A stretch of DNA of 64,000 nucleotides from Poa pratensis (Eukaryota > Streptophyta > Magnoliopsida > Poales > Poaceae): the NCBI GenBank assembly GCA_947311845.1, contig CAMZMU010000040.1, positions 68,009,564-68,073,563 on the forward strand, in the 5' to 3' direction. Made by a program: the position numbers and the translations under genes. Positions 1 to 10,535 of this stretch are shown here, piece after piece (positions within the stretch are counted from its first letter, which is position 1; each line of letters starts with the position of its first letter). The notes under the pieces were generated by a model, which saw only the letters and a program-made list of their open reading frames with translations, made no database searches and was not told the origin of the DNA.

Positions 1-280
1 CTGTTAAGAGTCCACATGCAACCAAGGGTGGTAGGGGTAAACCTAGCTCGATAGGATAGTTGCATGTGGGTCCACATGTATAAAATGGGGTAGATGCACA
101 GCTAGCTGGCTAGGAGTGTTGAGTGAATCCATATGTATAAAATGGGGTAGATGCATAACTAGTTGGCTAGGAGTGTTGCATGTGGGTCAACGTGTCCTAA
201 AAGTGATATATGTACACATGGATGGTTAGAAGTGTTGTATATGAGTCCACATGCATGAAAGGTGGTAGATTCGCTAAAAT
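1..280. repeat. Degenerate ~58-bp tandem repeat array
   Basis: Successive units share the core 'tataaaatggggtagatgca' followed by 'ggctaggagtgtt'. Units start near 61, 120, 177 and 236, and a further partial unit appears at about 555-620. The copies diverge by tens of percent, so this is an old minisatellite. There is no coding potential. The array is interrupted at 281-533 by a fold-back element. Confidence 0.6.
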
Positions 281-533
281 AATTGGTCATTTTTTCATAG
301 ATTCTTGACCTAAAATGCACTTTTTTGAAACATTTGTTGAGCAAAAAATATTTTTTTGACAAGTCCAACATATTATTTATTTTTTTCTTAACAAATTTTT
401 TGAAAAAAGTGCATTATGTCACGTGTAGGGTTTAATTTTTTGACAAGTCCAACATATTATTTATTTTTTGCTCTGAATGAACAGGTTCATTTGTAAGCAA
501 GTGATTTTTTCGACCTGCTTGAAATGACCAATT
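281..533. mobile_element. Fold-back MITE-like insertion
   Basis: The segment starts with aattggtcattt and ends with its reverse complement aaatgaccaatt (522-533). It splits the tandem array, which resumes downstream. Inside, 'gacaagtccaacatattatt' occurs twice (358 and 440 regions). No clear target-site duplication was seen, so the family is not assigned. Confidence 0.45.
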
Positions 534-1655
534 CTTTTTTCCATATGCGTTAGTTCAAGATGGCTAGGGGTGTTGCTAGGGGTCCACGTTGATAATTTAA
601 TGGTTAAAAAGTAGATGCCATGGATATGTTGCCCGCAAGAAAATATTGGATTTAATAAATATTAGTGGAGTGACATGAATATTTGGTTGGCTACAAGAAT
701 TGATGAGTTAGATACCTTACATGTTGAGATGGAAATATACTTAATGCATGTTAGGTAAGTTTTGATTTATAAGAGGTATAGATTGTTCTTCATCTCGAAT
801 CTATTGTGATCAACATGCGTAGTAGTCTGACTTATGTTTTCTGTTATTTTTATACTAGTACAAAGCGGTAGTTCTTTTTTATCTATTTTTTACTAGTAGA
901 GAAAGTGGATTTTTCCTATTCCCCACCCATATTTATTTATCCTAAAAACCCTGTCTCAAAAAGGGAATTGAAAAGTATACTGAGTATTTCTTTGCAAGCC
1001 AAAATCGAATATTTGTGTTTTCTAGTTAACAAAGGGAATAGTAAAAAAGTTAGATTTTATAGTTTTTTTCTAATTGTGATTTATTGTACTAATAGGAACT
1101 AGGAAGTAGACTTTTCTAATTCCCACCCATTTTTATTTACTCTAAAAAATCACTGTCCCAAAAAGGGAATTGAAAATTATACTGGATATGTTTTTGCAAG
1201 AAAAACATGGCCAAAGAATAAAAAAGGGGATAGGCAAGTTGAAAAATAGAACAAAAAAAGGGAATAGAGATAAGAGATAAGCATTTTTTTTTGTGCATGT
1301 GCATGGCAGTTTAAAATGCTCACGTCCAATTTAGATGCATGGGTCCGATAAAAAAAGGTGAATCATTGTTCCGCATGCATATGCATGCATTGCATGAGCA
1401 AAGAGTAAAAAAAAATGCGTACCCTTGTATGCAAGCACGAGGAAAGGGTAGCAGTATAGCTAGAAAAAAATAAAAGGATAAAAATAGAGGGGACCGTGTT
1501 GCATGCACATGATGAGAAAAGAGAAAAGATTCAGTCAGGACCATGCTGCATGTGACGAGAGAAATGGACGCTCTCAAGCGCGAGATTAATCAATAGTCTA
1601 CGGAAACATTTAATATATTTAATCTCTGCGTGTAGTACTAAGACAGAGAATTCGC
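534..1655. repeat. Gene-free AT-rich stretch with a ~95-bp direct repeat pair
   Basis: No gene is recognisable. Two related copies at about 905-1000 and 1104-1200 share the blocks 'cccaccca', 'tttattta' and 'aaaaagggaattgaaaa'. A third copy in inverted orientation lies at about 23465-23610. This is a dispersed repeat of unknown family. Confidence 0.5.
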
Positions 1656-1951
1656 TTGCCTCAGTTGGTTAGCACAGCCGCACTAGCCTCGCTCCTACCT
1701 GCAGGTCACAGGTTCGATTTCTGCCCCAAACAACTTATTTTTCGCGCGTAGCTTTCTTTCCGTATTGATCGGCTAGCCTAGTCTCGGCTCAAGCCGAACT
1801 GAATTGCCTCAGTTGGTTAGCACAGCCGCACTAGCCTCGCTCCTACCTGCAGGTCACAGGTTCGATTTCTGCCCCAAACAACTTATTTTTCGCGCGTAGC
1901 TTTCTTTCCGTATTGATCGGCTAGCCTAGTCTCGGCTCAAGCCGAACTGAA
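1656..1951 (+). repeat. Tandem pair of tRNA-related SINE-like units
   Basis: A 148-bp unit (1656-1803) is repeated immediately at 1804-1951 with virtually no change. Each unit begins with a tRNA D-arm-like A box (ctcagttggttagcac). About 50 bp later comes a B box (ggttcgattt), which is the spacing of an internal RNA polymerase III promoter. A short T run follows. There is no credible acceptor stem or anticodon loop, so it is not a functional tRNA. A tRNA-derived SINE head is the best reading. The exact head-to-tail duplication is unusual for SINEs. Confidence 0.55.
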
Positions 1952-2544
1952 TTGGCTTACAAAAATAATCACCTCGGCTCGGCTTGGTACGTTTATGTGA
2001 TTGTGAGATTTGGGGGTGTATGGAAGCACGAGCCCATATTTAAATGTTAAGTTTAAAGGAGAAATGAACAGAGAGAGCACATTGGTTGACATTCAAGGGA
2101 AACATGCATGTTGAGATTCTTGTAGGACTAAAGATACTGAAATATGCATCCCAATCATATTGATCCTTTCCTGTATAATCCACCATCATTTTCGTTGAGA
2201 CCATCTTTTTTTTTTTTTTTTTTGAGAATTGTTGAGACCATCTAATATTGACTATTGAGGTAGGGTATGGATAACAAAAGTTTCTGTAGGTAACTTTTTT
2301 TTGATGGGCTACAAGCTTACCAGAAAGTTGCAGATAGGCTTTTTTTGGATGCTGGAATTATAGGCAGGACTGGAATGTTAAAGTTTGCAGGTGAAACAGA
2401 GCGCACGCCCAATATGGTCTGCGTGCTGATGTTTCTTGCACGGGATGGGAGGGCGAAGCTCCAGACTTCGTTTCAGTTTTAGTTGCCAGCGATATTGCTG
2501 TGCACTATGAGTAATGGTAGATTTGTTTTCATGTCAAAAAAAAA
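1952..2544. other. Intergenic, no gene seen
   Basis: AT-rich sequence with a T homopolymer near 2208-2223. No domain-bearing reading frame and no terminal inverted repeats were recognised. Confidence 0.4.
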
Positions 2545-3400
2545 AGAAGAACTAGCTACAGCAGCGGGTGTACGTTCCCGGTTATCGGCTACTTCGTCGC
2601 CGGCGATAACTCCGCGTCGGGGTACCGCAGCAGCGCATCCATGCATGGGGATCGCTTGCCCTGTCCTCTTCGCCGTCTTGCAGCTGGCGCCATCCGCGGA
2701 CTACTCCGGTGACGGCCTCTTGTCGGTGGCAGTGGTACTGGTGGGAGTACGGCGAGCCTCACGGACGTATGCAGAAGGCATGCACGCCATCCGGCCGCTG
2801 GGCGGGGTCACTGAACAAGCGAGCTACCTGACGATGTAGCAGTCGTCGTTGGCGCCGTTGCACGGAAGGGGCGTATCTAGGGGGTGGGCCCTCCAAAAAT
2901 GCAAAATTGTTTATATCATTTGGTTTACACTTGTTCTAATAATAGTATAAAAGCATAATTAAACGTTATTTGTTGGAATTGTGAGGATACTTAGACCAAA
3001 ATATACTATTTATCATGTACTATTTACAAAATTTGAACACATATATTGAACATGTGTTGTTTTGGCACCCCCAATATTATGAATCTAGATCCAAAAATGC
3101 AAAATTGTTTATATCATTTGGTTTACACTTGTTCTGGGGGGGGTGTGCCATGGGCCCTCCAAAAATGCAAAATTGTTTATATCATTTGGTTTACACTTGT
3201 TCTAATAATAGTATAAAAGCATAATTAAACGTTATTTGTTGGAATTGTGAGGATACTTAGACCAAAATATACTATTTATCATGTACTATTTACAAATTTT
3301 GAACACATATATTGAACATGTGTTGTTTTGGCACCCCCAATATTATGAATCTAGATCCGCCACTGTTGCGCGGATGAAGATCGCCATACACCTTGCAAAA
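2545..3400 (-). pseudogene. Agenet-domain gene relic 1, interrupted by a hAT element
   Basis: On the minus strand the segment aligns along its length with relic 2 at 15800-16367. Shared stretches include SGRMAC, VREARR and the motif around YIVR. In this copy the codon after YIVR, where relic 2 has Y, is a TAG stop, and the frame is broken elsewhere. The homology stops at 2865, where a 500-bp element is inserted. It resumes at 3366 with a sequence matching the domain's 'gcgcggacgaagat' block. The family is recognised from the better copies at 21923-22966 and 45537-46346. This is the oldest and most damaged of four minus-strand copies and cannot encode a product. Confidence 0.7.
2866..3365. mobile_element. 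Non-autonomous hAT-like element with internal duplication
   Basis: Its ends are imperfect inverted repeats of about 15 bp (aaggggcgtatctag and gatccgccactg-type). It is flanked by an 8-bp target duplication, ttgcacgg (2858-2865) and ttgcgcgg (3366-3373), with one mismatch. Eight-base duplications are typical of hAT elements. A ~205-bp block (about 2886-3089) recurs at 3152-3359, with a partial third copy between them. No transposase is encoded. Confidence 0.6.
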
Positions 3401-4548
3401 GTTACACTGGAGTCCACAAGGGCCCTTTGCACCTTGCAAAGTTAGAAGATTGTTTTTACGAAGTTGGTCTAATTCGTGGATGAGTTACCTCCATTTCTTC
3501 GTGACCTCTTTTCCATGCACGAGTTATGTGGTCGATGTTCTTCCCTCTCTACCTCCGAATATTTGATTTGTAACCTACTTAGCACACACTGTATATAATT
3601 AACCACATATATATCTTCACATCCTTTTTCATGGAGATATGTAACTTTCATGGGACATTTCAATTTTTCACACATAAAATGCATCCAACTATGACATGAG
3701 GTTGGATGGATACGTATCTTACCCATGACATTTAATTAATGTTTGCTTCTTTTAGGTGCAAACTATATTCGATTATTGAGTTATATGTCGATCCTAGACA
3801 ATCTTCTTCGTTTGATCATACAATTATAATTGTCTCATTACTTGATCTATCTACTTAATGTTCGGGATCAAACTGATCTCGTGTGTTAACCACATGTCAA
3901 ATAGCCAACTATCAATACAATTCTGGGTAGATCGAGACATTGAATGATAGGAGGAAACCAGTTAAGAATATAGTATGAGATATCTAGAACAATATTTTCT
4001 TTATTAATAGTTGTGCATCCAAATTACTGCAAATTATACATATCTCGACTCTTCGATTATGACCATTAACATATACGCAATCAATTGTTGTCAAATTAAA
4101 TGGTTTTCCATAATAGCATGTATTTTGTTTTTTTGCTCTTTATGACATTAATGAACTTCATTCAATCACGCTCCTCAAGAATTTGCATGTCTTATGTTAA
4201 GATTTCTAACCGTTAGAATGGAACCCTCAATATACTTTTAGAGCATAACCCCTATTAGTGAGACTTTCAATAGGGTAAGCCGACATACATGCCAAATTTC
4301 TTCTCAGTTAGCCCACCCCCATGTTAGGAGAATTGATTGCCCTACGTCACGCCCTCTTTTCCGTAACTTATCAACCTAGTTTGCTTTCCAATACCCCAAA
4401 GTTAGGTTTTAGGGGTGCTCAACTCGCATGTAGTTTCATAAAAGACCGTAACTAGTGTTGCTATTTCTTTTTGCCAGCATCTATCTAGCTATTTAAACAT
4501 GGTCGCTCAATTCGCCTCCTTTATCTTTTCACTCTCTCTATAAATAGA
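3401..4548. other. Intergenic, no gene seen
   Basis: AT-rich single-copy-like sequence. The short open frames lack recognisable domains or codon bias. Confidence 0.4.
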
Positions 4549-4868
4549 ATCTTTATAAAACACTTATTTATAATATGGACGTCTATTATTTTAAACGGGC
4601 CTTACACAATTATAAAAAGGGTGGGGAGGTCGAGAGAGTCTACAAAGCTCATTCTCTCACTCTCCCAAAACCCTCTATGTCCTCTAGTGGAGTCCGCCCT
4701 TACGCAAAGCAGCGGCCCACCCACAGTATGACCCTTGTTTCAGACCCCACCATCAAGCAGGAAGACCAAGAAGAGGGCCTGTGAAATCTTTATAAACATT
4801 TATTTTTAATAGATAGATGGCTATTATTTCTTTCTAAATATAATAAAATCATTATTGTTCACATGTTA

Positions 4869-6166
4869 GAGCATCTCCACCGGGGGCCTCCAAATGACCC
4901 CCAAAGGCCCATTGGGGGTCCGGACGCCTAAAAACGCCACCAGCGGCACCCCCCAAAGGGTCGCCCCGAGCAAAATCGTGTCCGGCACCCCCGAAGAGGC
5001 CTCCAAATTTGAAGGCCCTCTTGGGGGTGCCGGACATGGGTGCGGACATGCTTCTGACAGGGCTGGGCCGCCCGTCATACGCACAGCGCCCTGCCCCGTG
5101 TTAACTTGGGCTTGGCAGGAGGCCGTTGCGCCGCGTTTAATGGCGAGGCGACGAGACGGCGGCTCGCCTGTCATCACGCATCGCAATAGCGAAGCGACGC
5201 CTCGCAATAACGCCGTGCCCGTTCCCATGGCGCAGACGGAAGCGACGCGTGCTGCAGTCGCAACGGCTGCCCGCGGCGGCGCCCTGCGCACGCGTCGTCG
5301 GCGTCAATGCGTGGTCAGGCGAACCGGTGGCCGCGTTAATGCTGGCCACCCAACCCCGCTCCTCCGGCCGCCTTTAAAACCCGGCCAGGCGATGCCGTAC
5401 AAGCAGAAGATCGACCCCAAGTACTCCATCTCGGCGCCCTACTGGCACGCCGTGGTGGACGCGGAGTACGAGGCGCGCTGTGCCGGCGACTTCCTCCCTA
5501 CCGGCGCGCGGGAACCAACGCCGGAGTTGTCTGCATCGGACGACGACGACGCAGCCGAGGAGGACGACGACGACCCCGAGCTGCCCGATCTACCTATAGA
5601 AACGGCAGACGCATCTTGGTCAGCAGCACCGCCGCCACCGGAGAAGGGGGCGCAAGGTGAAGCCGGCGAGGCTTCCGATCAGGCGGCTAGGCGGTAGATG
5701 AAATCCCACCACGCGCCGGCCGCGAAACCAGAAGCCTCAGCCACGGCGAGGCTTCGTTTCTAAAAGCCGTAGCCGATGGGAATAGCAGATGAAACTTCCC
5801 GCACCGGATCATCGAGACATGCAAGTCTGTTGATGATTCTGGCGCTTGGTTCGCATCTTCTTCCCCTTCGCTAGGCCATGGAGCGGCATCTCTCCTCGCC
5901 GCCGGCGCGTGTAGTGGTTGGCTAGACGTTGTAGCGTGTAGTCGGTACCGGCGTAGTTTAAGTTTAGTTTGTTAAATCTCGTTTAGATTTTAAATTGTAA
6001 GTTTGTTAAATCTCGTTTAATAAAATCCGCCGTCCGCAAGGTGTTCGATGATTTGCTCGCGTTTGGGGGGCGGACGTTTGGGGTGCGCCGCTGTGGACGC
6101 GGTCGAAAACATGGACGGACACATGGGGTGCCGGACACGAATTTGGAGCCCCCGGTGGAGATGCTC
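4869..6166. mobile_element. PIF/Harbinger-type non-autonomous element, 1.3 kb
   Basis: The terminal inverted repeats are gagcatctccaccggggg at the left and its complement at 6149-6166. Both are flanked by the trinucleotide TTA (4866-4868 and 6167-6169), the target preference of PIF/Harbinger elements. The interior is GC-rich and carries an acidic open frame (5392-5697) but no transposase or Myb-like protein that I can recognise. Confidence 0.75.
5392..5697 (+). CDS. Hypothetical acidic protein inside the Harbinger element
   Basis: An ATG at 5392 opens a frame of about 101 codons ending in TAG. It follows a tttaaaa box near 5371. The protein begins with MPYKQKIDPKYSISAPYW, has a run of Asp/Glu in the middle (SDDDDAAEEDDDD) and ends in an Ala/Pro-rich tail. 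No family is recognised. It could be a captured host exon or chance coding in GC-rich transposon DNA. Its GC content is unlike the AT-rich flanks because it belongs to the element. Expression is unsupported. Confidence 0.3.
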   Translation: MPYKQKIDPKYSISAPYWHAVVDAEYEARCAGDFLPTGAREPTPELSASDDDDAAEEDDDDPELPDLPIETADASWSAAPPPPEKGAQGEAGEASDQAARR

Positions 6167-6298
6167 TTAGATAGGTCTTACTCGTTATAAAAAGATTGAT
6201 AAGATAGATATATCTCATTATCTCCTACTACACCCCTTCTCTCTTCTCTCCACTAGAGTTGGCCCTTACACTGACAACAGTCCACCCCCTTGTTTCAG

Positions 6299-9200
6299 AC
6301 CCCACCACCGAGCCCGTCAACCACCGCCCCAGCACGCACGGAGAAGAAGAGGCTTACCACCGCTCCGCTGACCTCTCCCTTCGCGTCTGCAGGCGCAAGC
6401 CCCGAGGCGGAGTCGGAGGACGACGTCCCCGCCGCTGAGTTGGAGGACGAGATGGAGTGGGACGAGGCCGCCGCCGCCGCCGCCGAGTCGGAGTGGGAGG
6501 ACGACGTCCCCGCCGCTGAGTCGGAGGACGAGGTGGAGTGGGACGAGGCCGCCGCCGCTGAGTCGGAGGACGAGGGGGGTGAGGCGGACACGGGAGAGCC
6601 CGACTCCCCGCTCGCATGGTGGCCAAGCAACTCGGCGTGCGGCGACCCTCGCAAGGCCGAGCCCTTCCGGAGGCCCGACGCCGTCCGCGAAGCCCGCCGC
6701 CTCCAGGAGGCTCGCCTCCTCAAGCGTCCACCGCCGCCGACGGGGGCTGGGGACCCCGATGAGCCTAGCCCCCATTGGAGGCGCTTCAGGTATACCTCTT
6801 CGCCCGCCACCGCGGCCCTCCCCCGTCGGTTGATGTATGATTAGGCAGCTTCTTGACCAATGTATATGATTAGGAAGATTCAAGGATTAATGCATTTCCT
6901 TTGCTTCCAAAAATGGGCTCCGTGAAAAACCTGTGATGAAGCCGTTCATGTTCGGAAATTTCAGATTTTACATGTCCAATAGATTCGATGTTCCTAGCGA
7001 AAAGGGGAAATCTGTAGGTCCAAGTTAGCTTATATTTTGGGGACTGTGTTCCGTAGACTAATGGAAATGCTGAGGAATTTTCTTATGATATGAATGTGAT
7101 TTGGTGTTGATTTGCATGCTTGGGATGTTTGAAGAATAGGGCCATCTGCTATTGAAATTGGTAAATTCGATTTATTTGCTACAGTGTGCTATTTTCCTAA
7201 AGCTGATGGCATCTCGATCGTATCTAGCCTAGGGTTCTGGAGCATTACGTTAACTCAAGCTGTTAAATATATATTTTCGAGTTATGTTGGTGAATCGGAT
7301 TGTAGATGCCCTAAGTATACTGATGAGGTGTTACATTCTGCCTTTCTGTTGTTAACAGAATCATGGAATCTGGCCCGGGGGTCTCAGAAATTTTCGTCAG
7401 CTCTAGTTACGTAAGCTGTTCATTGTTAGAGATTTATGTCATACCATACTGAACCTGATTTTGTGGGGATTGTATGGTTCTAGTGCCAATGATATTTTGA
7501 TATGTATCCAGGAAAATGAACGATTTGCTATAGTTAGGCTTTGACCTTTGAGCTCACCCTCTTTGCATGTTCATGGTGTTGTCTCCCTTCTACATTAATT
7601 TACGTTTTCTTATCTTCTGTTTTTCTATCAAGCTTTTCCCTTCCCCAGTGTGAACTTTTGCCATCACCTCCAACAGGGAACTAAAAGCTAGGAAGTCCAG
7701 CCCGGCTAATCCTGTGCTCAACCCTGATGAGAATTCATTATCTCGTCCACCATCAAACAAGAGTGAGGAGGTATTACCTGACAAGGTTGCGGGCCAACAG
7801 GGTGACACTAAACACTCCACTAAAAGTGCATCAAGTCAAATTGTTCTTCTTGAGAATGGCCATGGAGAAAACCCGTTACCTGTTCTGCCTAAAAAAAAAA
7901 GAAATACACCATCGATAAATATGCTGTACAATGTGGTGACTGCCGGAAATGGAGACTTATTCCTACCAAAACGAAATATGATGCAATTTGGGAAAAAAAG
8001 TAGACAGGTTCCTTTTCTTTGCGAACATGTCCATGGGTGGAAGCCTGGAGTTTCATGCGATGATCCAACGGATATATCTCTAGGTCATGGGTTCTGGGCA
8101 ATTGATACAGAATGCATCTCTCAGACCCCTCTTGGGTGGGAAAGGACGATATCTATAAGGAGTGAAGGGTCCACCAGATTTGCTGACGTGTGAGTAATAC
8201 TTCTTTTGGCCTAGCATCGTAGTTAATTTGTTACCCAGATTTACATAGTTATTTTTAAGCAAATGATGTTCCAGTTGTTTTCTTATGCCGATGGGTCTTA
8301 ACTCTTTAGATCTCAGATGCATACTTTCTCTCTATGTTATCTAGTATAACCGCTAGGCTGAATTCTACCGATTTAAGTTCTACAGCTTATAGGGGTGGAG
8401 GTGGACATAAATTATAATTTAGTATACACCATTTTTCATTTATGATATATCGGTTGCAGTAGAAGATCTTCAATGCAGTTAAATCGTAACCCAGCTCAAT
8501 ATTGTTGACATGCTCGTTTATGTGTTAGTCATCTTTATGCTGTACATGTTGGTTGATGGTTGATCAGTCATTCCTGTGGTCTGCCACACACCTATATAAA
8601 ATGTACTTGCCATTCTGTATAAGTGTTTTATGACTGCTTGGTAACATTCTATATACATGCTTTCAGGTACTATATTTCTCCCTCAGGCAAAAAATTTAGA
8701 TCAATGACTGAAGTCAAAAAGTATGCCAACATTCTTTTTGTCAACTTCCCTTCAAGATCTTCACTTTCTTAACCATATTAATGCCCATACACAGTTTTGC
8801 AGTCATGTAGCATGTCGATAGCTGCATCAGAATAGTATCCACTAAGCTACAATTATTCTCATAATCGTCACAAAGCGTTATCATGTACTTTCACTACCTC
8901 AATGGCTAAATCATACGAAGCACACAAGCAGCATTCAGGTTTAAGTATTTGGGTGCCTAGTTTCATGAATCTGGTTTGTTCTTGGTTTCTTTTTTTAGAG
9001 AAAACGCAAGTTTTATTTCATTGAAAAGGTAGAAAGTTCGGTTACAATCCTCCTAGAGGCGATACAACATGTATAGGGATCAGTGGACGTCCCAGGTTGG
9101 TGGCAAAATGACCCGCAGGCCAAGTGCCCCTGCTCGAGCCCACATCCTAGCTTCGTCTTTGATCTTGGCGACCACGGCGTGTACGAGGGGTTGTGCTCCT

Positions 9201-10535
9201 TCGAAAACACAGTCGTTGCGCATCTTCTAGATCATCCACGGCGTGAGGAGTGTGATGGAGGCGAGCCCCTTTCGCATTGGCTTGGGCATGTCCTGTTTAG
9301 CACGGCTCCACCAGTCCATGAGGGAGTTCTCGAGGTTTGGTGCTGCAATTGGTATCCTGAGCCATGCAAGAACGTCATGCCAGGTCTGTCTAGTGAACGG
9401 GCACTCCAGCAGCAAGTGGTGCATCGTCTCGGGGACCTGATCGCATAGGGGGCAGCGTGGGTGGTGTTGCAGGCCGCGATGTGCCAGCCTATCGGCCGTC
9501 CAGCAGCGGTCAAGGCCAGCGAGCCAGTGGAAGAATTTCACCCTTGGTGGCGCCCATGTCTTCCAAGTAAGCTTCCAGGAGGTGCAGGTGATGGAGCCCT
9601 GGAACACCGCGTCGTAGGCGGAGCTGGCTGTGTATGTGCCGGTAGCCGTCCATCTCCAGAGCAATTGGTCAGGCATGTCCGTGAGGGTGAAGTGCTCGAG
9701 CGCCTGCCAAAGCTGAAGGTACTGGCCAATTTCCATGATGCCGATGGTTCCCTGGATGTCGCGCGCCCAGCTATTGTGCTGGAGGCCATTGGCAACCGTC
9801 CTGATCTTGCGGCGGCGTTTGGGGACGCAGGCATACAGGGCAGGTGCCGTCTCACGGATGGATCTGCCGCTGATCCAGCGGTACTCCCAGAAGCGCGCCG
9901 TCATGCCGTTCCCCACAACCATTGTGGTGGAGGCGAAGAAAAGCGCGCGTTCATGTGCGGAGAATTGCAGATCGAGGTCCCTTCACGCACGATCCGTGTC
10001 GGTCCTTGCGAACCACTGCCAACGCAAACGCAAAGCAAGCCCCATGCGCTCCAGGTCTTGGACGCCCAAGCCGCCGAGGGGGATGGGGCGACATACCCGT
10101 CTCCAATTGACGTGGCAGTGGCCTCCATTGGCTTCAGCACGGCCCGCCCATAGGAAGCCACGCTCGATCTTCTCAATTTGACGGAGAACCTTCTTCGGGG
10201 GTGCGTAGGCGAGGAGCTGGTGTATCGGGATGGCACCAAGCACCGCCTTAACGAATGTCAGCCGCTGTCTTGGTCCTGCTCTTGGTTTCTTACAACTGAA
10301 CATTTGAAACAACACAGTATGCAGGCTTAAAATATGTAACTTCTCCATGTGGTTCAATTCAATCTGTCTAGATGTTTATCTAATTTCAAATGTTACATTT
10401 GATAGTTATCTTCAAGACAACCCAGACTGTGCTATCTGTTTACATATGTCTCAGTTTTCGTTCACGATACCTGAATGTCTCGAGGATTACGAAAAAAAGC
10501 GCCATCCTCAGTCAAAGCGTCGTCGTCGTCATTAG
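6299..10535 (+). pseudogene. CW-zinc-finger / methyl-CpG-binding-domain (MBD) gene, frame-disrupted (copy 1)
   Basis: Four exons can be modelled: about 6299-6789, 7677-8189, 8667-8720 and 10406-10535. All introns are GT...AG and the codon phases join cleanly (AG|G, GT|G, AA|T). Exon 1 is acidic with an 81-bp tandem repeat. Exon 2 should encode a CW zinc finger (QCGDCRKWR, then VPFLCEHVHGWKPGVSC). It then starts the MBD (PLGWERTISIRSEG...), which continues over the splice as DVYYISPSGKKFRSMTEV. Exon 4 ends the protein with FSFTIPECLEDYEKKR and a basic tail. Plant proteins of this build (Arabidopsis MBD1/2/4/12 group) are nuclear and are thought to read methylated DNA or histone tails. The first half of the CW finger is in another frame because of the A10 tract at 7891-7900 and the A7 tract at 7993-7999. 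The initiator ATG was not found, so a further 5' exon is possible. Either a recent pseudogene or homopolymer sequencing errors would explain this. Confidence 0.75.
8992..10279 (-). mobile_element. 5'-truncated LINE in MBD intron 3 (copy 1)
   Basis: The element is flanked by a 12-bp direct repeat, tcttggtttctt (8980-8991 and 10280-10291), with a short A-rich tail at the 8992 side. On the minus strand it encodes the end of a LINE reverse transcriptase (RRVCRPIPLGGLGVQDLE). That is followed by the zinc-binding zf-RVT region: WKTWAPPRVKFFHWLAGLD, then CPLCDQVPETMHHLLLEC, a CxxC...H...C pattern. The catalytic RT core is missing, so it is dead on arrival. It sits antisense to the host gene and lengthens intron 3 from roughly 0.4 to 1.7 kb. 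Confidence 0.85.

Larger units (their letters stand above)
4549..6345 (+). repeat. Tandem duplication of the MBD gene 5' region
   Basis: Unit 1 (4549-4785) and unit 2 (4786-4868 plus 6170-6345) share, in order: aatctttataaa, an ctattatttt block, a ttataaaaag TATA-like box, a 'cccttac' block, and 'cttgtttcagaccccacca'. They end in a short basic coding-like stretch containing KK-R. Unit 2 leads into exon 1 of the MBD gene and is split by a Harbinger element. Unit 1 is a detached copy that runs into stops. The TATA-like boxes lie near 4604 and 6187. I infer that this is a duplicated promoter and gene start. Confidence 0.5.

Noticed and set aside
1656..1735. Possible tRNA gene
   Set aside because: A and B boxes are present, but no acceptor stem or convincing anticodon arm can be drawn and the unit is tandemly repeated. 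A SINE-like element fits better.
4894..5697. Long 267-codon open frame as a transposase
   Set aside because: It lacks any DDE or Myb-like motif. The first half is transposon terminal sequence read by chance, and only the 5392-5697 part is listed, with low confidence.
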